From the NCBI GenBank assembly GCA_905236615.1, contig CAJORC010000174.1:1-5200 (forward strand): DNA of 5,200 bases. The letters run 5' to 3'. Each line of letters begins with the position of its first letter. Positions within the stretch are counted from its first letter, which is position 1. This DNA is from an uncultured Lachnospiraceae bacterium. Lineage in GTDB: Bacteria; Bacillota; Clostridia; Lachnospirales; Lachnospiraceae. A program made the translations under genes and the position numbers. A model generated the notes under the pieces. The model saw nothing but the letters and a program-made list of their open reading frames with translations. It did not search any database and was not told where the DNA came from. Below, piece after piece: positions 1 through 5,172 of this stretch.

Positions 1-44
1 CGGCCGATACGACCAAAACCATTAATCGCTACTTTTACTGCCAT
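1..44 (-). CDS. gap: Glyceraldehyde-3-phosphate dehydrogenase, N-terminal fragment (cut by window edge)
   Basis: Read on the minus strand from the ATG at 44-42, the sequence gives MAVKVAINGFGRIGR, the signature start of type I GAPDH. The GFGRIG stretch is the glycine-rich turn of the NAD-binding Rossmann fold. The enzyme is cytosolic. It oxidises glyceraldehyde-3-phosphate to 1,3-bisphosphoglycerate, reducing NAD+ in glycolysis. Only about 14 codons are visible; the rest, including the catalytic cysteine, lies beyond the left edge. The start is fixed by a perfect AGGAGG eight bases upstream. The gene diverges from the PHP phosphatase at 344. The shared spacer carries a promoter and a Rex-like operator, which fits redox control. 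Family identity is strong despite the short length. The final partial codon cannot be called with certainty. Confidence 0.93.
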   Translation of the reverse strand, partial: MAVKVAINGFGRIG

Positions 45-52
45 TTGAAAAT

Positions 53-58
53 CCTCCT
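53..58 (-). promoter_or_regulatory. Ribosome binding site of gap
   Basis: On the minus strand this reads AGGAGG, a full anti-Shine-Dalgarno match, with eight bases between it and the ATG at 44-42. It fixes the gap start and predicts strong translation, as expected for a glycolytic enzyme. Confidence 0.9.
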
Positions 59-151
59 AAAATTTAGAAAATTTGAATTGTTGGTACTTAATGTACTCTG
101 TGACTTCGATTGTCGGAAGGAGTGATACCGATTCCTCAAGTCAACGTATTC

Positions 152-180
152 ATTTTACTGTATTAGTGATGAAAATTCAA
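152..180 (-). promoter_or_regulatory. Probable sigma-A promoter of gap
   Basis: On the minus strand a -35 box TTGAAT (180-175) and a -10 box TAAAAT (157-152) are separated by exactly 17 bases. Each matches consensus at five of six positions. Transcription would start near 145, leaving an untranslated leader of about 100 bases before the gap ATG. The Rex-like palindrome at 197-214 lies just upstream of the -35. I saw only weak short hairpins in the leader and no recognisable riboswitch. Confidence 0.7.
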
Positions 181-196
181 GACATTGTTCAATTTT

Positions 197-214
197 TTGA
201 TAAAGTTTTAACAT
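197..214. promoter_or_regulatory. Rex-like redox operator
   Basis: The 18-mer TTGATAAAGTTTTAACAT matches the clostridial Rex operator pattern TTGTTAA-N4-TTAACAA at 12 of 14 specified positions, with the correct four-base centre. Rex is the NADH-sensing repressor of Gram-positive bacteria, and gap is a reported regulon member in several Firmicutes (established knowledge). The centre lies about 60 bases upstream of the predicted gap start site and about 107 bases upstream of that of the PHP phosphatase. Proximity therefore favours gap as the target, but the site does not overlap the promoter core I found. A second, unseen gap promoter, or action from upstream, would be needed. No rex gene is in the window. 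Confidence 0.55.
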
Positions 215-227
215 TTTAACGTGAAAA
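214..227. repeat. Imperfect palindrome next to the Rex-like site
   Basis: TTTTAACGTGAAAA has dyad symmetry of the form TTTT-N-ACGT-N-AAAA, mismatched only at the N pair. It abuts the Rex-like 18-mer on its right and lies between the two divergent promoters. A DNA-binding dimer could use it, but the flanks are AT-rich, so part of the symmetry may be chance. I do not recognise a regulator for it. Confidence 0.3.
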
Positions 228-277
228 CCTGACTCTTATGAGTGTGAAGGCTGATAAGAACCTAAAGAACTTTTATG

Positions 278-307
278 TTGCAATTACCGTATTAACAACA
301 TTATACT
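278..307 (+). promoter_or_regulatory. Probable sigma-A promoter of the PHP phosphatase gene
   Basis: A -35 box TTGCAA (278-283) and a -10 box TATACT (302-307) are separated by 18 bases. Transcription would start around 313-315, giving a leader of about 30 bases that contains the AGGAG ribosome binding site (330-334), nine bases before the ATG. The same two hexamers recur in the aroF promoter at 3991-4019, which supports their being real in this genome. Confidence 0.7.
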
Positions 308-343
308 AAAGAACTGTAGATACTATACCAGGAGACGACAAAA

Positions 344-1156
344 ATGATAAAATCAGACTTTCATATGCATACAAAATTATCGACCGACGGCATTTCCGAG
401 ATGCATGAAATGATAGAAGCGGCAGTTTCCAAGGGGCTTGAGAATATATGCTTTACCGAGCACATGGACTATGACAATCCCTTCGACAGTGAGGAAGGCA
501 ATTATGAAGTCGATACAGATGCCTATTATAAGAAATATAAGGAACTGACAGAAAACGAAAAGCGGATAAATGTCTGTTTCGGTGTGGAGCTTGGGCTGCA
601 GCCGCATTTGGTTGAACACTATAATAAATATCTGTCCGAATACCCATTTGATTTCGTCATAGGCTCTTCGCATGCGGTTTATGGTAAAGATCCATATTAC
701 CAAAGCTACTACGAATTATTCGACAGCGAAGAAAAAGCTTACCGCACCTATTTCGAAGGCGAGCTTGAATGTGCGAAAGTCTTTGATAATTATGATGTTT
801 ACGGGCATTTGGATTATGCTTTAAGATATGGTCCGACCGGCGATAAAGGCTTTACCTATGAAAAATATTCTGATGTCTTAGATGAAATCTTAAAGAGTAT
901 AATAGAAAAGGGACGCGGGATCGAAATAAATTCTTCCGGCTACAGGAAAGGCATGCGCGGGGCAAACCCTGCCGACTCTATCCTTAAGCGCTACCGCGAA
1001 CTTGGCGGCGAAATAATAACGGTCGGTTCCGATGCCCACTCCGTCCCCGAAGTCGCCGCAGACTTCGATCGTGCAGAAAACGCTCTCCTTGAATGTGGTT
1101 TTCGCTACTACACCATATTCCGCAATCGTAAAGCCATACAGATTCCGTTAGAATAG
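344..1156 (+). CDS. hisJ: PHP-domain phosphatase, HisJ-like histidinol-phosphatase
   Basis: This is a 270-residue PHP-family metal-dependent phosphoesterase, the usual length of the HisJ/HisK histidinol-phosphatases that remove phosphate from L-histidinol phosphate late in histidine synthesis. The expected metal ligands are all visible in order: HMH at 7-9, H40 in FTEH, E82 in GVELG, H110 in GSSH, H155 in GHLD, E194 in EINSSG, and D230/H232 in GSDAH. No signal peptide or membrane segment is present, so it is cytosolic. The start is supported by AGGAG nine bases upstream and a promoter at 278-307. No his genes flank it, so the substrate is inferred from family alone. Stand-alone PHP phosphatases can act on other sugar or nucleotide phosphates. 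It is divergent from gap and separated from the downstream acyltransferase by 199 structured bases, so it is probably monocistronic. The PHP fold is near certain; the exact substrate is moderately supported. Confidence 0.88.
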   Translation: MIKSDFHMHTKLSTDGISEMHEMIEAAVSKGLENICFTEHMDYDNPFDSEEGNYEVDTDAYYKKYKELTENEKRINVCFGVELGLQPHLVEHYNKYLSEYPFDFVIGSSHAVYGKDPYYQSYYELFDSEEKAYRTYFEGELECAKVFDNYDVYGHLDYALRYGPTGDKGFTYEKYSDVLDEILKSIIEKGRGIEINSSGYRKGMRGANPADSILKRYRELGGEIITVGSDAHSVPEVAADFDRAENALLECGFRYYTIFRNRKAIQIPLE

Positions 1157-1170
1157 TAGTCAAATTATTA

Positions 1171-1187
1171 TGGTATTTCAAATACCA
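1171..1187 (+). repeat. Short perfect hairpin after the PHP phosphatase gene
   Basis: TGGTATT and AATACCA pair perfectly around a three-base TCA loop, 15 bases after the stop codon. No T-tract follows, so it is not a classical terminator on the plus strand. It sits directly against the large inverted-repeat element that starts at 1188, so it could stack on it in RNA or mark its left border. Confidence 0.6.
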
Positions 1188-1323
1188 GTTGTAGATAATT
1201 AACAAATACAAAGCGGGGAATGGAAAACGCCGGTACTTTTGCCGCGTATTTTGCGGCATTAGTACCGTTGCATTTGACTCTTCAGCGAAAGCGTCCCGCG
1301 TCGGATTGTTCATTATCTACAAC
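1188..1323 (+). repeat. 136-base nested inverted-repeat element (MITE-like or structured leader RNA)
   Basis: The outer arms GTTGTAGATAAT (1188-1199) and ATTATCTACAAC (1312-1323) are perfect 12-base inverted repeats. One mismatch later the pairing continues with AACAA (1201-1205) and TTGTT (1306-1310), giving 17 of 18 pairs. Inside lie GCGGG (1213-1217) with CCCGC (1295-1299), then possibly ACGC (1227-1230) with GCGT (1291-1294). The apical hairpin pairs CGGTACT (1231-1237) with AGTACCG (1261-1267) and TGCCGC (1240-1245) with GCGGCA (1253-1258), around a seven-base loop. A GCGAAAGC motif lies at 1285-1292. No target-site duplication or transposase is visible. It ends 32 bases before the acyltransferase ATG. 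Either a non-autonomous mobile repeat or a cis-acting RNA would fit; I do not recognise a known RNA family. Confidence 0.75.
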
Positions 1324-1340
1324 GTAACCAGAAAAACCGA

Positions 1341-1345
1341 AAGGA
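1341..1345 (+). promoter_or_regulatory. Ribosome binding site of the acyltransferase gene
   Basis: AAGGA lies ten bases before the ATG at 1356, just outside the right arm of the inverted-repeat element. It supports this start. No convincing promoter was found in 1157-1340; the best is TGGTAT-N17-GATAAT (1171-1199), which overlaps the left arm. Confidence 0.6.
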
Positions 1346-1355
1346 ACACCCCAAA

Positions 1356-2477
1356 ATGTCTTCTAAGGAAAAATTAAAATACTTAGACCTGATACGTGCG
1401 ATAAGCTGCATAATGATAGTCTTTTTCCACTACAGCTACACTTTTTATGAATTTGCGATACCCGGAAAAGGCACCGACTTCTTGAGATTTACAAACGGTG
1501 ACTGGGGCGGCTGCTTCGTTGCCGGCTTCTTCATGATATCCGGTGCCGCCCTCTGGTATAACCATACCGGACCCTTCGGTTTTAAGGGTATCCTTAAATT
1601 TTATAAAAAGCGTGCTCTGTCGATCTATCCATACTTTTATGTCGCATGGCTTATCATGTACGTTATAAATTCAAGAAAACTGGGAATATGGAACTGGGGC
1701 GGTCCCCGTTCCAATTACCTCTTCACGCTCTTCGGAATGGACGGCTACTTTTCTTATTTAGGGCAGAACTATTACTGTCTCGGAGAATGGTTCTTAGGCG
1801 CGATAATCTGGCTGTATCTTCTTTATCCGATCCTCGCCTTTGCCTTCAGGAAATTCCGGATACCTGCCAGCCTGATACTGACATTTTTCTATGTCTTCAA
1901 CTTATACAGAAATAATTTTTCATCAAGTCCGGACGTCAATATATTTATCGTAGCAATAAAATACTATAACTCGCATGTCCTGATCTCAGACAACATGTGC
2001 CTCTGGACCTGCGTAATGAACTTCTGGCTCGGAATGCTTTTCGTAACCTACCGCGACAGGCTCATAAAGCTCTGGACTGCAATATTAAGCACTATAATAA
2101 TAGTTGTTCTTGCATCAGTTCCGGTGCCTCTGCCGAAGATAATCGTATGCACCCTGATAGCTTTTGCCTACTGCCTGATACTGGCATACATAAGCCGCAG
2201 GTTTGACTTTCCGGATGCTGAAAAGATTCCCGGAAAAGTCATCAATTATATAAGCAGATATTCCTACGGAATTTTTCTGGTACATCATGTACTGCTTTAT
2301 GCCGTAATGGAAAAACTCCGCTATACAACCTTTAATTTCTTTACGGCTTTTCTGCTCTTCATCCCGATAATGGCACTTATCGTTTTGACAGGAACCGTTC
2401 TGATCCGTGCCGTATCAGCCGTAATAAACTTCTGTACCCGTCTGCTCCCAGGAGGAGATAAAAAGGAGCATATATAA
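1356..2477 (+). CDS. Membrane acyltransferase, acyltransferase-3 (OafA/YrhL-like) family
   Basis: This 373-residue, about ten-helix membrane protein matches the acyltransferase-3 family, which moves acyl groups (often acetyl) onto extracellular polysaccharides, lipids or other surface glycans. Family hallmarks are visible. The first helix has LDLIRAISCIMIVFFHYS with the conserved R14 and H25 (R-X10-H). They are followed by FFMISGAAL (58-66), the basic KKRALSIYP loop (84-92), GEWFLGAIIWLYLLYP (143-158) and the late ISRYSYGIFLVHH (299-311). There is no SGNH domain, so this is the short membrane-only form. The acceptor is unknown. The convergent neighbour is a probable membrane glycosyltransferase, so a surface glycan is a reasonable inference. 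The last 33 residues, including half of the final helix, are encoded in bases that also encode the neighbour's C-terminus. The codon for isoleucine is often ATA here, rarer in aroF, suggesting lower expression. Confidence 0.88.
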   Translation: MSSKEKLKYLDLIRAISCIMIVFFHYSYTFYEFAIPGKGTDFLRFTNGDWGGCFVAGFFMISGAALWYNHTGPFGFKGILKFYKKRALSIYPYFYVAWLIMYVINSRKLGIWNWGGPRSNYLFTLFGMDGYFSYLGQNYYCLGEWFLGAIIWLYLLYPILAFAFRKFRIPASLILTFFYVFNLYRNNFSSSPDVNIFIVAIKYYNSHVLISDNMCLWTCVMNFWLGMLFVTYRDRLIKLWTAILSTIIIVVLASVPVPLPKIIVCTLIAFAYCLILAYISRRFDFPDAEKIPGKVINYISRYSYGIFLVHHVLLYAVMEKLRYTTFNFFTAFLLFIPIMALIVLTGTVLIRAVSAVINFCTRLLPGGDKKEHI

Positions 2478-3936
2478 ACAGATAACGGGACAAAGCCTCA
2501 AATATCAGTTCAAAGGCAGTGATACCCATAAGCGAGAGTGAGATGATCACGAGTATATCCGTGTAACAGACCTCACTCTCCTTTTCTTTTATTAGCAGTC
2601 TGCATACAATAAGTATTATGCCAAACAATATAAGCAGCCATATTCCCTGTGCCAGCATGAGTGACTTTTCGAAATATTTTCCGTTATCATAGATCATTTC
2701 CCCGAAAAATCCCGTCAGCGGAGATTTCATATTATTGGGACGTCCTGCAAAAAACTTCCCGTTGATCCCCCATGCAAACGAACCATCACCATAATTTACA
2801 AGCATTTTCCTTATAAGATGTTTTCCCAGTCCTCTCAGACCGTAATTTCTGAGTCGTTCCCGTGCAAGATCCATATCCGCAAGATCGCGTCCATGCTTAT
2901 CATCAAAAGATGCTGTAAATTCCGTATCGGGATTTGAATATACCCCATCCGTCTCAGAATTTAATCCCATCATAAAATAATGGCTGATACCGAATTCTTT
3001 TGTTACGTCTACATTCAGTTTAAGAGATGGAAATATACTTCCATGCAGAACAAGGAAAAATACTATTGCAGCAGCAACAAAACCCGCCGCACATTCCGCA
3101 TCAGTTTCCCTTTCCCTTCTGCGTCTGCCATTAATCCTCAGGACCAGAGAATAGATAATCAGCGCTATTGCAGTAATGACTACCTGCGGCTTTATCGCAT
3201 ACCCGAGTGCCGTAAGGAAACCCAGCAGTATCCAGGAAAGTACTCCTTCACGTTTAACATATACATACAACATCAAAACAGGAAATATAAGTGCTGCTTC
3301 GTCAGAGTAAGGAACATTAAGCCATGGTGACATTCCTATAAAAATAACTGCTGCCAGAAAAATCACTGTCGAATATACTCTTGAGTTTCCGAGAAATCTT
3401 AAAATCCTGTAGATCAGCAGGCAGCACACAGTGGACAGAAAACACTGAATCCATACTATTGCCATAACATCGCATTTTCCGGTAAAGAAATACGTTACAT
3501 TATAGATCAGGCAGTATATCCATATAAGAAGTCTGTTATTCGGATGTGCAGAGATATAACCCATACTCAGGTCTTCCCGCCTGTTTGTAACTATCTTTTC
3601 CGCAGCATCAAGGAGACCGGCCGGATCCCAGTCAGTATAAAAATAGCTGCTGTATGTAAATATTATCTGACAGATCAGGAGAATGATAAGGATAAGCGGA
3701 ATAAGCCAGCGTTCAGATTTTTCCAGCATCAGCTCTGTTTTCTGCCTGAGCCTGTATAACAACGCTGCGACTATTGCCGCAAAGCCGAGTCCCGTAAACA
3801 GAAGAATTCTGTTACTGTGAGGAAGCCGGCGTATAGTATATATCTGGGTTTTATCTATGTAGAAAAGAAGCAGCCCCGTTATAAATGCAAAGAGCAGCCC
3901 CGTTACAGTCAAAATTATCTTCTTTTCAATTCTCAT
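2377..3936 (-). CDS. Polytopic membrane glycosyltransferase, GT-C / family 39-like
   Basis: Starting at the ATG at 3936-3934 the protein is 519 residues with roughly 13 membrane helices and one large outer loop (about 303-429). The pattern fits Firmicutes GT-C enzymes that take sugars from polyprenyl-phosphate carriers on the outer membrane face. The first outer loop has TDWD (101-104), the usual place of the catalytic acid. Later come HPNN (131-134, YPNN in relatives), PYSDEAA (209-215), GYAIKP (245-250), HYFMMGLN (319-326), DGSFAW (384-389) and a final RYLF (484-487). Donor and acceptor are unknown. The reading frame continues 30 codons further upstream. I chose the internal start because GGGAG (3945-3949) lies eight bases before it and because the predicted transcription start near 3961 lies downstream of the longer start. 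Alternative: a family-39-like membrane protein without known activity. Confidence 0.8.
   Translation of the reverse strand: MRIEKKIILTVTGLLFAFITGLLLFYIDKTQIYTIRRLPHSNRILLFTGLGFAAIVAALLYRLRQKTELMLEKSERWLIPLILIILLICQIIFTYSSYFYTDWDPAGLLDAAEKIVTNRREDLSMGYISAHPNNRLLIWIYCLIYNVTYFFTGKCDVMAIVWIQCFLSTVCCLLIYRILRFLGNSRVYSTVIFLAAVIFIGMSPWLNVPYSDEAALIFPVLMLYVYVKREGVLSWILLGFLTALGYAIKPQVVITAIALIIYSLVLRINGRRRRERETDAECAAGFVAAAIVFFLVLHGSIFPSLKLNVDVTKEFGISHYFMMGLNSETDGVYSNPDTEFTASFDDKHGRDLADMDLARERLRNYGLRGLGKHLIRKMLVNYGDGSFAWGINGKFFAGRPNNMKSPLTGFFGEMIYDNGKYFEKSLMLAQGIWLLILFGIILIVCRLLIKEKESEVCYTDILVIISLSLMGITAFELIFEALSRYLFIYAPFYLLLGADGYRSLLRLIRHGSERFLSKR
2534..2595 (+). terminator. Probable intrinsic terminator of the acyltransferase transcript, inside the opposing gene
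   Basis: GAGAGTGAG (2534-2542) and CTCACTCTC (2572-2580) are perfect 9-base inverted repeats. Between them CACG (2548-2551) can pair with CGTG (2560-2563), and the T-rich tract CTTTTCTTTTATT follows immediately on the plus strand. The structure begins 56 bases past the acyltransferase stop. The 29-base apical region is long for a terminator, so efficiency is uncertain. On the minus strand the same bases encode glycosyltransferase residues around 445-470. Confidence 0.6.
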
Positions 3937-3944
3937 TAAATGAA

Positions 3945-3949
3945 CTCCC
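3945..3949 (-). promoter_or_regulatory. Ribosome binding site that sets the glycosyltransferase start
   Basis: On the minus strand this reads GGGAG, with eight bases to the ATG at 3936-3934. The longer frame starting at 4026 has no site of comparable quality, so translation most likely begins here with MRIEKK. Confidence 0.75.
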
Positions 3950-3967
3950 AAAAATTTATTCCCAATT

Positions 3968-3996
3968 ATTTTATTCTCAAATATAGACTTTTGCAA
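3968..3996 (-). promoter_or_regulatory. Probable promoter of the glycosyltransferase gene (shares its -35 with aroF)
   Basis: On the minus strand TTGCAA (3996-3991) and TAAAAT (3973-3968) are separated by 17 bases. Transcription would start near 3961, giving a leader of about 25 bases with the GGGAG site. TTGCAA is its own reverse complement, so the same six bases also form the -35 of the divergent aroF promoter. Confidence 0.65.
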
Positions 3997-4019
3997 GATA
4001 AAAGGAAATGTGATATACT
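3991..4019 (+). promoter_or_regulatory. Strong extended -10 promoter of aroF
   Basis: TTGCAA (3991-3996) and TATACT (4014-4019) are separated by 17 bases, and TG at 4011-4012 gives the extended -10 motif TGnTATACT. Transcription would begin near 4026, leaving a leader of about 44 bases. That is too short for a peptide attenuator or T-box, so aromatic amino acid control, if any, would be at initiation or on the enzyme. Confidence 0.8.
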
Positions 4020-4044
4020 TTATCAAGTTAATTTGTGAAAGACA

Positions 4045-4077
4045 CTATTAATAGATTGGAGTCAATGACATGTCATT
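4045..4077 (+). repeat. Two perfect palindromes in the aroF leader and start region
   Basis: CTATTAATAG (4045-4054) and AATGACATGTCATT (4064-4077) are perfect palindromes on either side of the TGGAG ribosome binding site (4057-4061). The second spans the ATG. As RNA it could form a 5-bp stem with the start codon in a four-base loop. Both are short and AT-rich, so they may be chance; an operator or weak translational control is possible. Confidence 0.4.
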
Positions 4078-5101
4078 TAAGTTCATCAAAGCGCTTCCTA
4101 CACCGGAGGACATAAGATCCATCATTCCTATGACCGACGCTCTCAAAGAAGCAAAAAAGAAAAGAGATGCTGAAATAGCTGATGTTCTCAAGGGAAATTC
4201 CGACAAGTTTCTCCTCATCATCGGACCCTGTTCCGCTGACAGTGAAGAACCTGTGATAGAATACATCAACCGTCTTAAGCCTATTGCCGACAAGGTTTAT
4301 GACCGGGTGCTCATCATTCCCAGGATTTATACGAATAAACCAAGAACAACCGGTGAGGGTTATAAGGGTATTATACACCAGCCGGATCCCGAAGGTGATA
4401 CAGATTTTGAAAAAGGTCTTCTCGCCATGCGCCACATGCATGTCAGGGCGATCCGTGAAACAGGTCTTACCGGTGCTGACGAAATGCTTTATCCCGATAA
4501 CTGGGGATACGTCTGCGATATGCTCTCTTATGTTGCGGTCGGAGCCCGTTCCGTTGAAGACCAGCAGCATCGTATTGTTGCTTCCGGATTTGACCTTCCC
4601 ACAGGTATGAAGAATCCCACTTCAGGTGATCTTTCGGTCCTCATGAATTCGCTCACCGCCGCACAGGGTGCACACACCTTCGTTTACCGCGGCAAGGAAG
4701 TTGAAACAAACGGTAATGAACTTGCGCATGCCATTCTCCGAGGTTCTGTAAACAAGCACGGCCGTTCAATTCCGAATTATCACTATGAGGATATCGTACT
4801 TCTTTTGGAGAAATATTCCGAACAGGATCTTCTCAATCATGCCTGTGTCATTGACACCAACCATGCCAACTCAGGCAAAAAGTTCAAAGAACAGATCCGT
4901 ATCGCAAAAGACGTTATGTATTCCAGAAAACATAACAACGATATCCGTAAATTTGTTAAGGGACTTATGATAGAAAGCTATCTTGTAGAAGGCAATCAGA
5001 AGATTTCAGATCACATGACTTACGGACAGTCGATCACAGATCCATGTCTTGGATTTGAAGATACCGAGAAGCTTATTTACGAAATTGCCGAGACTGTTTA
5101 A
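4070..5101 (+). CDS. aroF: 3-deoxy-7-phosphoheptulonate (DAHP) synthase, class I
   Basis: This 343-residue cytosolic enzyme condenses phosphoenolpyruvate with erythrose-4-phosphate to DAHP, the first step of the shikimate pathway to aromatic amino acids. It aligns along its length with the E. coli AroF/G/H type. Metal ligands are visible as C54 (GPCSAD), H265 (DTNHANS), E302 (MIESYLVEGNQ) and D324 (SITDPCLG). Substrate residues include R85, K90 and PRTT (91-94), GAR (158-160) and K181 (MKNPTSGD). The start is supported by TGGAG eight bases upstream and by an extended -10 promoter. Positions lining the phenylalanine pocket of AroG differ: by alignment D146, M147, P150, Q151 and S180 correspond to Y141, P142, W145, G146 and D175. 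Feedback by the usual AroG route is therefore doubtful. The aroF symbol is conventional; the isozyme type is not resolved. Other shikimate genes are absent, so it stands alone. Confidence 0.95.
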   Translation: MSFKFIKALPTPEDIRSIIPMTDALKEAKKKRDAEIADVLKGNSDKFLLIIGPCSADSEEPVIEYINRLKPIADKVYDRVLIIPRIYTNKPRTTGEGYKGIIHQPDPEGDTDFEKGLLAMRHMHVRAIRETGLTGADEMLYPDNWGYVCDMLSYVAVGARSVEDQQHRIVASGFDLPTGMKNPTSGDLSVLMNSLTAAQGAHTFVYRGKEVETNGNELAHAILRGSVNKHGRSIPNYHYEDIVLLLEKYSEQDLLNHACVIDTNHANSGKKFKEQIRIAKDVMYSRKHNNDIRKFVKGLMIESYLVEGNQKISDHMTYGQSITDPCLGFEDTEKLIYEIAETV

Positions 5102-5122
5102 TATTACACATCTATAGAACAA

Positions 5123-5172
5123 AGAATCCAGCTTTGCTGGATTCTCCGCGCAAGCGCGGGAGCCAAAGGCTC
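5123..5172. repeat. Cluster of three adjacent short hairpins after aroF
   Basis: Three hairpins follow almost without gaps: AGAATCCAGC/GCTGGATTCT with a TTT loop (5123-5145, 10 perfect pairs), CCGCGC/GCGCGG around AA (5146-5159), and GAGCC/GGCTC with an AAA loop (5160-5172). A CG-alternating run follows at 5181-5188. No T-tract follows the first stem on the plus strand. On the minus strand it is followed by TTTGTTCT, so it fits a terminator for a gene entering from the right edge at least as well as one for aroF. An intergenic repeat unit is another reading. Confidence 0.6.

Noticed and set aside
122..137. CcpA cre site in the gap leader
   Set aside because: Only about 7 of 10 specified positions of the WTGNNANCGNWNNCAW pattern match, and the end positions fail.
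278..298. Second Rex site using the TTAACAA at 292-298
   Set aside because: Only one half-site is good. The partner at the required spacing matches at three of seven positions.
1171..1187. Terminator for the PHP phosphatase gene
   Set aside because: The 7-bp AT-rich stem has no following T-tract on the plus strand.
984..1313. Minus-strand open frame of 109 codons across the phosphatase end and spacer
   Set aside because: It is a shadow of the PHP gene's C-terminal half plus the repeat element, with no recognisable domain.
1188..1323. 6S RNA or another housekeeping RNA
   Set aside because: The closing stem, bubble and terminal hairpin resemble 6S topology. But the element is shorter than usual, has no terminator tail, and I saw no conserved bubble sequence.
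2301..2347. GCCGTAA/TTACGGC inverted repeat as a terminator for the glycosyltransferase
   Set aside because: The loop is 33 bases and there is no T-tract on the minus-strand side. It lies in acyltransferase coding sequence and is probably chance.
3937..4026. Upstream 30-codon extension of the glycosyltransferase frame starting at 4026
   Set aside because: It has no good ribosome binding site, crosses the AT-rich promoter region and begins upstream of the predicted transcription start. The internal ATG at 3936 has GGGAG at ideal spacing.
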